Positions 1-5,805 of a stretch of DNA of 5,991 nt are shown in pieces. Location: the NCBI GenBank assembly GCA_031264545.1, contig JAISDV010000103.1, forward strand, positions 1-5,991. The letters run 5' to 3'. Every line of letters begins with the position of its first letter. Within the stretch, counting starts at the first letter, position 1. The stretch is from Oscillospiraceae bacterium. GTDB taxonomy: Bacteria > Bacillota > Clostridia > Oscillospirales > Oscillospiraceae. A program made the translations under genes and the position numbers. A model generated the notes under the pieces. That model saw nothing but the letters and a program-made list of their open reading frames with translations, did not search any database and was not told the origin of the DNA.

Positions 1-165
1 GCCCGACCCCTCCAGCAGGCCGTGATCGACTGCCGCCTCCAGCGCGGCTGTTGACCAGTCGTCCGGCATATCGCTGAACTGAGCGCTGCCCGCCGCGAAA
101 GCGCCGCCGATATTGCCGAGCAGCAGCGCAAGGGTAAGGCAGAGCGCTGAAAATCTTCCTTTCAT
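1..165 (-). CDS. Secreted S-layer-homology (SLH) domain protein, N-terminal part only
   Basis: This minus-strand frame starts at ATG 165-163 and stays open for 55 codons to the window edge, so the C-terminal part is missing. A ribosome binding site AGGAG (178-174) lies 8 nt before the ATG. Residues 1-24 form a Sec signal peptide: MKGR charged start, hydrophobic core LTLALLLG, small residues and a probable signal peptidase I site AFA|AG after residue 24. Cys9 is too early for a lipobox. From residue 30 the mature chain begins FSDMPDDW, then AALEAAV and HGLLEG, which is the pattern of the first SLH repeat. SLH domains anchor exported proteins to pyruvylated secondary cell-wall polymers in Gram-positive bacteria. 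What the rest of the protein does cannot be seen. It is transcribed away from the heat-shock operon from its own promoter. Signal peptide and SLH assignment are good; the overall function is unknown. Confidence 0.85.
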   Translation of the reverse strand, partial: MKGRFSALCLTLALLLGNIGGAFAAGSAQFSDMPDDWSTAALEAAVDHGLLEGSG

Positions 166-257
166 AAAGTCATCTCCTGTTACTTGTATTTTGACAGAAC
201 TGAAAACGGTTTTCCAGTCCGCAGCTTTGCCCGCACCACGCCTTCCATATTCAGGGA

Positions 258-301
258 ATCACCCTTTGCGGCCGCAAAGGGTGATGGGCATGCCCATCAC
301 C
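258..301. repeat. Two overlapping perfect palindromes sharing one arm
   Basis: Positions 258-285 are a perfect inverted repeat with 14-nt half-sites (left half ATCACCCTTTGCGG). Positions 280-301 are a second perfect inverted repeat with 11-nt half-sites (left half GGTGATGGGCA). The block GGTGAT at 280-285 belongs to both: it can pair with ATCACC at 258-263 or with ATCACC at 296-301, but not with both at once. As RNA these would be a 12-bp stem with a GGCC loop and a 9-bp stem with a CATG loop. Neither is followed by a T-run on either strand, so they are not ordinary terminators. They lie in the predicted 5' leader of the SLH gene. They could be a conformational switch, a mobile repetitive extragenic palindrome or a protein binding site. 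The sequence symmetry is certain; the role is not known. Confidence 0.8.
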
Positions 302-324
302 AATACCTCGTTGTCTATCCGGTT

Positions 325-344
325 AAAATCGGGGCCTCGCCCCG
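325..344 (-). terminator. Weak terminator-like hairpin in the SLH gene leader
   Basis: Read on the minus strand, CGGGGC pairs with GCCCCG around a GAG loop (344-330) and is followed by ATTTTAA (329-323). The stem is only 6 bp, though all G:C, and the U-tract is only four long, so termination would be partial at best. It sits about 30 nt after the start of transcription predicted from the promoter at 403-375, which is the position of a leader attenuator. Its function is inferred from position and shape only. Confidence 0.3.
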
Positions 345-374
345 GCCGTGTACGTTAACGCTTCTTATGCGACA

Positions 375-403
375 AGTATAGTTTACCGGGATTCAAATGT
401 CAA
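375..403 (-). promoter_or_regulatory. Sigma-A type promoter for the SLH gene
   Basis: On the minus strand a perfect -35 box TTGACA (403-398) is separated by exactly 17 bp from TATACT (380-375), a 5/6 match to the -10 consensus. It points at the SLH gene and is the best promoter match upstream of it. Transcription would start near 368, giving a leader of about 200 nt before the ATG at 165. That leader contains the hairpin at 325-344 and the twin palindromes at 258-301. Confidence 0.75.
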
Positions 404-642
404 GCTTATGATTAAACTTTGGATGAAGACGGACAGCTTTTTGTGCATAGCATCTAAATTGCCGCTTGTTTTTTGGAGGAGTTACTTTTTTCCCCGCCAC
501 GTTAAAAGCAGGGCGGAATTGACGATGACGGCGACCGAACCGATATTGTGCACCGGCGCGCCGGCCTGCGCGCTTTCCGGAAGCGGCGCGAAGGACTTTG
601 GGGAAAAGTATGAATAAACTGTCAATTCATCGGTTAAAAGTC
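404..642. other. Divergent intergenic spacer
   Basis: This stretch separates the SLH promoter from the hrcA promoter. I see no intact gene in it. Its only coding signal is the minus-strand P-type ATPase tail at 482-586. Positions 553-564 are a 12-nt palindrome CCGGCGCGCCGG inside that remnant, which is probably compositional. GGAGGAG at 476-482 resembles a + strand ribosome binding site, but no start codon leading into a plausible frame follows it. A minus-strand TTGACA at 625-620 has no matching -10 box. Confidence 0.5.
482..586 (-). pseudogene. C-terminal remnant of a heavy-metal P-type ATPase
   Basis: Minus-strand translation ending at the TAA 484-482 gives a stretch containing GAPVHNIGSVAVIVNSALLL, then TWRGKK. 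This closely resembles the last transmembrane helix and tail of heavy-metal-translocating P-type (P1B) ATPases, which typically end in a pattern like G-A-hydrophobic-H-N-x-G-S-V-x-V-hydrophobic-N-S-x-L-L-L followed by basic residues. Recognisable similarity begins around 565-560. Further upstream the same frame runs into the hrcA promoter and CIRCE, and shows no ATP-binding, phosphorylation (DKTGT) or metal-site motif. The remainder of the gene is therefore absent, most likely deleted. A free-standing small membrane peptide is possible, but there is no good start or ribosome binding site. The family call rests on remembered sequence patterns, not a search. Confidence 0.55.
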
Positions 643-671
643 TTGACTTTTCACAGGCGTGGTGATAAATT
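643..671 (+). promoter_or_regulatory. Heat-shock operon promoter (sigma-A type, extended -10)
   Basis: TTGACT (643-648) matches the -35 consensus at 5/6. It is followed after 17 bp by TAAATT (666-671), a 4/6 -10 box preceded by TG at 663-664, which makes an extended -10. The -10 box overlaps the left arm of CIRCE at 670, so HrcA binding would block RNA polymerase directly. Use of a housekeeping promoter with repressor control is the usual arrangement for the dnaK operon in Firmicutes. Confidence 0.8.
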
Positions 672-696
672 AGCACTCAGAAGGTGAGAGTGCCAA
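670..696 (+). promoter_or_regulatory. CIRCE operator (HrcA binding site)
   Basis: TTAGCACTC (670-678), a 9-nt spacer (679-687) and GAGTGCCAA (688-696) match the CIRCE consensus TTAGCACTC-N9-GAGTGCTAA, with one change (C for T at 694). CIRCE is the inverted repeat bound by HrcA upstream of class I heat-shock genes. It is 63 nt upstream of the hrcA start and overlaps the -10 box, which implies autoregulated repression. I found no second copy in the window, including before dnaJ. Confidence 0.96.
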
Positions 697-743
697 CGCG
701 CTGCGCCGGAGAAAGCCGGAGTATGAACGCGCCATTCCCGCTG

Positions 744-751
744 TAAGGAGG
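744..751 (+). promoter_or_regulatory. Ribosome binding site that fixes the hrcA TTG start
   Basis: TAAGGAGG is nearly a full complement of the 16S rRNA 3' end and stands 8 nt before TTG 760-762. No ATG or GTG at a suitable distance gives the conserved HrcA N-terminus, so this site decides in favour of the rare TTG start. Confidence 0.85.
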
Positions 752-759
752 CGCGGTCT

Positions 760-1839
760 TTGGAAATCAGCGACAGAAAGAGGACGATACTGACCGCCGT
801 CATCGACGAGTATATCACCACCGCCGAGCCTGTCGGCTCCAGAAGCATCGCGGAATCCGGCCTGCTTGATTTAAGCAGCGCGACGATCCGCAACGAAATG
901 GCGGAGCTGACCGTGATGGGCTATCTCGAGCAGCCGCACACCTCCGCCGGCCGTGTGCCCTCTCCTAAGGGTTACCGGCTGTACGTCAACGAGCTGATGG
1001 ATCGCCAGCGCCTTTCCCTGGAAGAAGCTCAGGCAATAAACGAGAGTTTCGATCTTAAAATGAAAAAGCTCGACAAGCTCATGAGTGAGGTCGGCAGGCT
1101 TGCCTCCTCACTGACGCAATATCCCGCCGTCGCGCTGGCTGCGCCTGTCGCGGCGACGATTTCGCGTTTTGACCTGATTTACGTGGATGGCAACACCTTT
1201 ATCGCCGTCGCTATGCTCTCAAACAGCAGCGTCCATAACAAGCTGATTCATCTGCCGTTTTCGGTGGATCCGGGCATGGTGCAGCGGCTTTCCTCGGTAT
1301 TCAACACCAATTTTACCGGCATTGCCGAGGACAAAATCACGCCTGTGCTCATCAGCTCGGCCGAGCGCGCCTGCGGTGACACGATGGGCCTCGTCTCGGT
1401 CGCGGCCGCTTTTGCGATCGACACGCTCGGGAAGGCCGGTCAGGGCGAGGCCTATGTGACCGGCGCGTCGCGGCTGCTGCGGCTGCCCGAGTTCCGCGAC
1501 CCCGATAAGGCGCACGAGCTGATGAGTTACCTGTCTGAGAACGGGCACCTGCTCGGTCTGCCGGAAAGTGGCGAGAGCGACGACATTCAGGTGCTGATCG
1601 GCCCGGAGAACGTGGCCAGGGAGCTGAAGGATTCCAGCGTGGTACTGGCCCGCTATAACGCGGGGGACAACATAAAAGGCATAATCGGCGTCGTCGGACC
1701 CACACGCATGGATTATTCCGGCGTGGCGGCAAAGCTGCGCTATATCGCAGAGGGTCTCAGCAGACTTCTCAGCACACAGGAAGCCCCCCGCGGCTTTGAA
1801 AAACTGCAGATAAAGGAGATGAATATAGGTGAACACTGA
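760..1839 (+). CDS. hrcA: Heat-inducible transcription repressor HrcA
   Basis: HrcA binds CIRCE as a dimer and represses class I heat-shock genes. In characterised Firmicutes its active folding depends on chaperonin GroEL, which links repression to chaperone availability. The 359-residue product is slightly longer than the usual 340-350. The N-terminal winged helix spans about residues 1-77, with SSATIRNEMAEL (39-50) as the DNA-recognition part and TSAGRVPSPKGYRLYV (61-76), the strongest family signature. The central GAF-like/dimerisation region follows, with IGPEN (280-284) and the conserved GIIGVVGPTRMDY (307-319) near the C-terminus. It starts at TTG 760, supported by TAAGGAGG 8 nt upstream, and a TTG start may keep repressor levels low. 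It is the first gene of the operon, directly behind promoter and CIRCE, so it represses itself. Its end overlaps grpE by 11 nt, which suggests translational coupling. Confidence 0.97.
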   Translation: MEISDRKRTILTAVIDEYITTAEPVGSRSIAESGLLDLSSATIRNEMAELTVMGYLEQPHTSAGRVPSPKGYRLYVNELMDRQRLSLEEAQAINESFDLKMKKLDKLMSEVGRLASSLTQYPAVALAAPVAATISRFDLIYVDGNTFIAVAMLSNSSVHNKLIHLPFSVDPGMVQRLSSVFNTNFTGIAEDKITPVLISSAERACGDTMGLVSVAAAFAIDTLGKAGQGEAYVTGASRLLRLPEFRDPDKAHELMSYLSENGHLLGLPESGESDDIQVLIGPENVARELKDSSVVLARYNAGDNIKGIIGVVGPTRMDYSGVAAKLRYIAEGLSRLLSTQEAPRGFEKLQIKEMNIGEH

Positions 1840-2395
1840 AAAGACCCCGTCCGACCCGCAGGAAACCGAAGCGGAAATCCCGGAAGTATCCTCTGAAGCG
1901 CCCGCCGACAAGGCGGAAACGCGCAAGTCCGGCAGAGCCGCGGCCAAGGACGCCGCGGAACTGAAAAAGGCGCAGGCGGCGCTGGTGGCGGAAAAGGATA
2001 AGTACCTGCGGATACTCGCGGAATATGATAATTTCCGCAAAAGGAGTCAAAAGGAGCGCGAGAGCGTCTACGGTGATGTCCGCGCGGATACCGTGATGAA
2101 ATTTCTGCCCGTCTACGACAACCTTGAGCGCGCGCTCAAGCAGGAAAGCGCCGACGAGGCTTACAGCCGCGGCGTCGAAATGATCTTCAGCCAGTTTAAG
2201 GAGATCATGGAAAAGCTGGGTGTCGCCGAAATCCCGGCCGCGGCGGGCGAAAGCTTCAATCCCGAGGTCCACGAGGCCGTCATGCATGTTGAGGACGAGG
2301 CCTTCGGAGAGGGCGTTATCGCCGAGGAATTCCAGAAAGGCTTCGTGCTCGGGGACAGGGTTATCCGGTGCAGCGTCGTCAAGGTCGCGAATTAA
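1829..2395 (+). CDS. grpE: Nucleotide exchange factor GrpE
   Basis: GrpE is the cytosolic dimeric co-chaperone that opens the DnaK nucleotide cleft and releases ADP, resetting the folding cycle. The 188-residue product has an acidic, low-complexity N-terminus (1-40). A long charged helix follows (about 41-90), which forms the dimeric coiled coil and includes EYDNFRKRSQKE (65-76), a family signature. Next come the four-helix-bundle region with LPVYDNLERAL (93-103) and the C-terminal beta domain that contacts DnaK. That domain carries FNPEVHEAVMHVED (143-156) and GFVLGDRVIRCSVVKVAN (171-188). The usual C-terminal pattern has R-P-A at this point; here it is R-C-S, a mild departure. It starts at GTG 1829 inside the end of hrcA, with AAAGGAG (1812-1818) 10 nt upstream. 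It belongs to the same CIRCE-controlled transcript and precedes dnaK by 55 nt. Confidence 0.97.
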   Translation: MNTEKTPSDPQETEAEIPEVSSEAPADKAETRKSGRAAAKDAAELKKAQAALVAEKDKYLRILAEYDNFRKRSQKERESVYGDVRADTVMKFLPVYDNLERALKQESADEAYSRGVEMIFSQFKEIMEKLGVAEIPAAAGESFNPEVHEAVMHVEDEAFGEGVIAEEFQKGFVLGDRVIRCSVVKVAN

Positions 2396-2450
2396 GCCGG
2401 AAATGCGGCCTTGACTTTATATACTCACATTCATTTCAGGAGGAATTACC

Positions 2451-4283
2451 ATGAGTAAGATCATTGGCATAGATTTAGGCACAACAAACAGCTGCGTCGC
2501 CGTTATGGAAGGCGGCGAATCGGTCGTCATCGCCAACGCCGAGGGCAACAGGACGACGCCCTCCGTCGTCGCTTTCTCCAGGACCGGCGAGCGCATGGTC
2601 GGCCAGGTCGCAAAGCGCCAGGCCGTTACGAATCCGGATCGCACGATCAGCTCTATCAAGCGCGAAATGGGGTCAAATTATAAAGTTACCGTCGACGGCA
2701 AGGCCTATACGCCGCAGGAGATTTCCGCGATGGTGCTTCAGAAGCTCAAGGCGGATGCGGAGAGCTATCTCGGCACCACCGCGACGGAAGCCGTCATCAC
2801 CGTCCCCGCCTACTTTACCGACGCCCAGCGCCAGGCGACCAAGGACGCCGGCCGCATCGCGGGCCTTGACGTCAAGCGCATCATCAATGAGCCGACGGCC
2901 GCCGCGCTGGCCTACGGCATCGACAAGGAGGCCGACCAGAAAATCATGGTCTACGACCTCGGCGGCGGGACCTTCGATGTTTCCGTGCTCGAAATCGGCG
3001 ACGGCGTGATCGAGGTCCTCGCGACCGCGGGCAACAACCGTCTCGGCGGCGACGATTTCGATGAGTGTGTCACCAAATACCTTGTCGGCGAGTTCAAAAA
3101 GACCGAGGGCGTCGATCTCTCGATCGACAAAGTCGCGCTGCAGCGCCTGCGCGAGGCGGCCGAGAAAGCGAAGATCGAGCTGTCCGGTGTAACCAGCACC
3201 AACATCAATCTGCCCTATATCACGGCGGACGCAAACGGCCCCAAGCACCTCGACGTCACGCTGACGAGGGCGAAGTTCAACGAGCTGACCAGCCACCTCG
3301 TCGAGAAGACGGTCGGCCCCGTACGCCAGGCGCTCTCCGACGCGGGCCTTTCCGCAGGCGAGCTTTCCAAGGTGCTCCTCGTCGGCGGCTCGACCCGTAT
3401 CCCCGCCGTCCAGGATAAGGTCAAGGCCCTCACAGGCAAGGAAGGCTTCAAGGGCATCAATCCCGACGAATGTGTCGCGGTCGGCGCGGCGATTCAGGGC
3501 GGCGTTCTCGGCGGCGACGTCGAGGGCATCCTCCTGCTGGACGTCACGCCGCTTTCCCTCGGTATCGAAACACTCGGCGGCGTCTGCACCAAGCTCATCG
3601 ACCGCAACACGACAATTCCCACCAAGAAGAGCCAGATTTTCTCCACTGCGGCCGATAATCAGACCAGCGTTGAGATCAACGTTCTTCAGGGCGAGCGCGA
3701 GATGGCGCAGTACAATAAGAGTCTCGGCCGCTTCCATCTCGATGGTATCGCGCCGGCCCGCCGCGGCGTTCCGCAGATCGAAGTCACCTTTGATATCGAC
3801 GCGAACGGCATCGTCAACGTTTCCGCGAAGGACATGGGAACCGGCAAGGTGCAGCATATCACGATCACCGCCTCCTCCAACCTCTCCAAGGAGGACATCG
3901 AAAAGGCCGTCAAGGAAGCCGAGCAGTTCGCGGCCGAGGACGCTAGGCGCAAGGAAGAGATCGATGTCCGCAATCAGGGCGACCAAATGGTTTATCAAAC
4001 TGAAAAGACGCTCTCTGAGATGGGCGATAAGCTCGACGCCGCGGATAAGTCCGAGGTCGAGGAAGCGCTCTCGAAGCTCAAAACGGCGCTGTCCGGCACC
4101 GACACGGCTTCCATCAAGGCCGCGACCGAGGAACTGACCCAGGCCTTCTATAAGGTCAGCGAGAAGCTCTATTCACAAGCGGCTCCCGGCGCGGGCGAGC
4201 CCGGCGCGCAGCAGAGCGCGGAGGGCGGCCAGTATTATGACGCCGACTACGAAGTTGTCGATGACGACAACAAGGCGCAATAA
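2451..4283 (+). CDS. dnaK: Hsp70 chaperone DnaK
   Basis: DnaK is the ATP-driven cytosolic chaperone that binds exposed hydrophobic segments of nascent, stressed or misfolded proteins. The 610-residue length is normal for Gram-positive DnaK. All three Hsp70 signatures are present: IDLGTTNS (7-14), VYDLGGGTFDVSVL (167-180) and VLLVGGSTRIPAVQ (308-321). The interdomain linker LLLDVTPL is at 361-368. The substrate-binding beta sandwich follows (about 370-480), then the helical lid, then a disordered tail ending in DADYEVVDDDNKAQ. The stretch SIKREMGSNYKVTVDGKAY (68-86) is short: the ~23-residue insert of Gram-negative DnaKs is absent, a known lineage-marking indel. ATG 2451 is preceded by AGGAGG (2438-2443) 7 nt upstream, the strongest ribosome binding site in the operon, as suits the most abundant product. 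No key residue appears to be missing. It is co-transcribed with hrcA and grpE; downstream lies a structured spacer before dnaJ. Confidence 0.99.
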   Translation: MSKIIGIDLGTTNSCVAVMEGGESVVIANAEGNRTTPSVVAFSRTGERMVGQVAKRQAVTNPDRTISSIKREMGSNYKVTVDGKAYTPQEISAMVLQKLKADAESYLGTTATEAVITVPAYFTDAQRQATKDAGRIAGLDVKRIINEPTAAALAYGIDKEADQKIMVYDLGGGTFDVSVLEIGDGVIEVLATAGNNRLGGDDFDECVTKYLVGEFKKTEGVDLSIDKVALQRLREAAEKAKIELSGVTSTNINLPYITADANGPKHLDVTLTRAKFNELTSHLVEKTVGPVRQALSDAGLSAGELSKVLLVGGSTRIPAVQDKVKALTGKEGFKGINPDECVAVGAAIQGGVLGGDVEGILLLDVTPLSLGIETLGGVCTKLIDRNTTIPTKKSQIFSTAADNQTSVEINVLQGEREMAQYNKSLGRFHLDGIAPARRGVPQIEVTFDIDANGIVNVSAKDMGTGKVQHITITASSNLSKEDIEKAVKEAEQFAAEDARRKEEIDVRNQGDQMVYQTEKTLSEMGDKLDAADKSEVEEALSKLKTALSGTDTASIKAATEELTQAFYKVSEKLYSQAAPGAGEPGAQQSAEGGQYYDADYEVVDDDNKAQ

Positions 4284-4312
4284 AAATAACGGGAGCATTG
4301 ACAGATACGCCG

Positions 4313-4342
4313 CTCAAGGGCGCACAGCTGTGCGCCCTTGAG
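4313..4342 (+). repeat. Perfect 30-nt palindrome after dnaK (hairpin without U-tract)
   Basis: The left half CTCAAGGGCGCACAG (4313-4327) is followed immediately by its exact reverse complement (4328-4342). As RNA it would fold into a 13-bp, GC-rich stem with an AGCU loop, beginning 29 nt after the dnaK stop. The bases after it are TTGAAGCG, so the U-run of an intrinsic terminator is missing on the + strand, and none is present on the minus strand either. Plausible roles are protection of the hrcA-grpE-dnaK mRNA 3' end after cleavage, partial attenuation to lower DnaJ relative to DnaK, or an RNase processing site. The symmetry is directly visible; the role is inferred. Confidence 0.85.
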
Positions 4343-4497
4343 TTGAAGCGGTCATTTACAGGCCGAGAGGCCGGTGAAACGCCCGGTCCGGACTTTGACC
4401 GGCGCGCTCCCATATCCGGTGTCCTGTCAGGCCTTGGTCAGGAGGGCTTTTCCTATGCGCCGGCTGCCCGCCGATCCGGCGGCGGACGCAGTCCACG

Positions 4498-4532
4498 CGC
4501 AAAACGGCTGTTTTTCTAATGGCCGTTTTGTG
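4498..4532 (+). other. Hairpin just upstream of dnaJ
   Basis: CGCAAAACGGC (4498-4508) pairs with GCCGTTTTGTG (4522-4532) over 11 positions with one G-U pair, leaving a 13-nt loop with a T5 run at 4511-4515. The A-tract, GC core and T-tract layout recalls a terminator, but the T-tract is part of the stem and the loop is large. It ends 14 nt before the dnaJ ribosome binding site, so it could influence dnaJ expression. Function is uncertain. Confidence 0.4.
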
Positions 4533-4564
4533 AGTCCAGTGCAGCGAAAGGAATGTTCATACTT

Positions 4565-5677
4565 ATGGCAGACAAAAGGGACTATTACGAGGTTCTGGGA
4601 CTGACGAAGGACGCCTCGGACAACGATATCAAAAAAGCCTATCGCAGGCTTGCCAAGGAAAACCACCCGGATCTGCATCCCGGAGATAAGGCGGCGGAGA
4701 CCCGCTTCAAGGAAAGTGCCGAGGCATACGCCGTGCTGTCCGACCCGGATAAGAAATCCAAATACGACCAATTCGGCCATGCGGCCTTCGACCCCGCGAT
4801 GGGCGGAACGGGCTTCGATTTTGGTGATATCGGCGATATCTTCGGCGACCTGTTCGGCGGAATCTTCGGCGGCAGCGGGCGGCGCCAGAACGGGCCGATG
4901 CAGGGCGAGCACATCCGCGCCGGCATCGCGATCAGCTTTGAGGAGGCCGCTTTCGGCTGCGAGAAGGAGCTGAGCGTCGTGCGGACGGAGGACTGCCCCG
5001 AGTGCGGGGGCAGCGGCTCCGCGCCCGGCACGACGGCCGAGATCTGCCCGGATTGTAAGGGCAGCGGTGTCGTCCGCCAGCAGCAGCGCTCCCCTTTCGG
5101 CATTGTTCAGACGACAGTAAGCTGCCCTAAATGCCGTGGCACGGGAAAGCTCATCCACCAGCCTTGCCCGGGCTGCCGCGGCGCGGGCTCCGTCCGCAGG
5201 CAGCGGAAAATCTCCGCGAACATCCCCGCCGGAATCGACGAGGGGCAGTCGATCGTCCTGCGCGGCCTCGGTTCCGCCGGCAAAAACGGCGGCCCTCAGG
5301 GCGACCTGCTCGTGACTGTTTCGGTCAGGCCGCACCGATTTTTCAAAAGGGACGGTTTTTCGGTGCTCTACACGCTGCCGATCTCCTTCGTCCAGGCCGC
5401 GCTCGGCGACGAAGTGGCGCTTCCCACGCTCGATGGCCAGATACGCTATACGATACCCGAGGGCACGCAGACGGGTACGGTTTTCCGCTTAAATGCGCGC
5501 GGCATTCCCTATATCCGCGGAAAGGGCCGCGGCGACCAGTTTGTGACCATCCGTGTCGTCACGCCTGAAAACCTCGGTGAGGCGCAGAAGGCGATCCTCC
5601 GCGAATTCGCAAAGGCGACGGGAGAAACGCCGCCGGCGCCCAATGACGGTCCACTCAGAAAAAAGCGCAAAAAGTAG
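4565..5677 (+). CDS. dnaJ: Hsp40 co-chaperone DnaJ
   Basis: DnaJ captures unfolded clients, hands them to DnaK and stimulates DnaK ATP hydrolysis. The 370-residue product is a complete type I (class A) DnaJ. The J domain (about 5-71) opens DYYEVLGL and carries the essential HPD at 34-36. The Gly/Phe-rich linker (about 74-105) contains DIGDIFGDLFGGIFGG. Four zinc-binding repeats follow: CPECGGSG (144-151), CPDCKGSG (161-168), CPKCRGTG (187-194) and CPGCRGAG (201-208). Next are the C-terminal substrate-binding beta domains, and the chain ends in a strongly basic tail, RKKRKK. I chose ATG 4565 because it gives the canonical MADKRDYYEVLG start and AAAGGA (4547-4552) is 12 nt upstream. An in-frame ATG at 4553 abuts that site with no spacing and would only add MFIL. 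It is the last gene of the operon and is followed by a strong terminator. Confidence 0.97.
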   Translation: MADKRDYYEVLGLTKDASDNDIKKAYRRLAKENHPDLHPGDKAAETRFKESAEAYAVLSDPDKKSKYDQFGHAAFDPAMGGTGFDFGDIGDIFGDLFGGIFGGSGRRQNGPMQGEHIRAGIAISFEEAAFGCEKELSVVRTEDCPECGGSGSAPGTTAEICPDCKGSGVVRQQQRSPFGIVQTTVSCPKCRGTGKLIHQPCPGCRGAGSVRRQRKISANIPAGIDEGQSIVLRGLGSAGKNGGPQGDLLVTVSVRPHRFFKRDGFSVLYTLPISFVQAALGDEVALPTLDGQIRYTIPEGTQTGTVFRLNARGIPYIRGKGRGDQFVTIRVVTPENLGEAQKAILREFAKATGETPPAPNDGPLRKKRKK

Positions 5678-5716
5678 ACACGCAATGACCCGCCGCTTCA
5701 GCGCGGCCGACATATG

Positions 5717-5749
5717 CGCCGAAGGCCCTGAGGACCTCCGGCGTTTTTT
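5717..5749 (+). terminator. Intrinsic terminator of the chaperone operon
   Basis: CGCCGAAGG (5717-5725) pairs with CCTCCGGCG (5735-5743) through eight base pairs with a single A-C mismatch, around a 9-nt loop, and is followed directly by six T residues (5744-5749). It lies 40 nt after the dnaJ stop. Read on the minus strand it lacks a T-run, so it serves the + strand operon only. Confidence 0.88.
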
Positions 5750-5805
5750 CACGCCCCGATCATCCGGAGAGTTGCTGGCTATGGCGGTATAATTGTAGCG
5801 ATAGG

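Larger units (their letters stand above)
4284..4564 (+). other. Structured dnaK-dnaJ spacer
   Basis: This 281-nt gap is long for two partner genes in one operon, and I see no gene in it. It is dense in inverted repeats: the 30-nt palindrome at 4313-4342, GGCC-GAGA-GGCC at 4361-4372, CCGGTC paired with GACCGG at 4383-4402, and the hairpin at 4498-4532. A possible weak promoter for dnaJ, TCTAAT at 4515-4520 (5/6 to the -10 consensus), has only a 3/6 -35 match 17 bp upstream, so it is not convincing. No CIRCE is present. dnaJ therefore most likely depends on readthrough from the hrcA promoter. Confidence 0.5.

Noticed and set aside
166..300. c-di-GMP-I (GEMM) riboswitch in the SLH leader, suggested by a GGGCAAAGC segment
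   Set aside because: The conserved core and tetraloop-receptor pattern are not present in the right order, so the resemblance is limited to a few bases.
348..617. 89-codon + strand frame in the left intergenic region
   Set aside because: No ribosome binding site and no recognisable protein pattern. It crosses the minus-strand SLH promoter and the ATPase remnant, which explain the region better.
2411..2425. Possible internal promoter before dnaK (TTGACT at 2411-2416, TATACT at 2420-2425)
   Set aside because: The two boxes are only 3 bp apart. TTGACT has no -10 match at 16-18 bp, and TATACT has no -35 match upstream, so they do not form a promoter.
2673..3998. Very long minus-strand open frame (441 codons) opposite dnaK
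   Set aside because: It mirrors the codon bias of GC-rich dnaK on the opposite strand. The translation has no recognisable domain, and dnaK is unmistakable.
4553..4564. Alternative upstream dnaJ start at ATG 4553
   Set aside because: The ribosome binding site AAAGGA ends at 4552, leaving no spacing, and the added MFIL is not part of the conserved DnaJ N-terminus.
4427..5335. 302-codon minus-strand open frame opposite dnaJ
   Set aside because: Antisense shadow of a GC-rich gene; low-complexity Ala/Arg-rich translation with no family signature and no ribosome binding site.
5692..5707. Small hairpin GCCGC/GCGGC after dnaJ
   Set aside because: Only 5 bp with no T-run; the adjacent terminator at 5717-5749 is clearly the functional structure.
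5788..5793. Perfect TATAAT on the + strand after the operon terminator
   Set aside because: No -35 box at a workable distance, no extended -10, and only sequence antisense to the repeat gene downstream. It lies in AT-richer DNA where chance matches are common.
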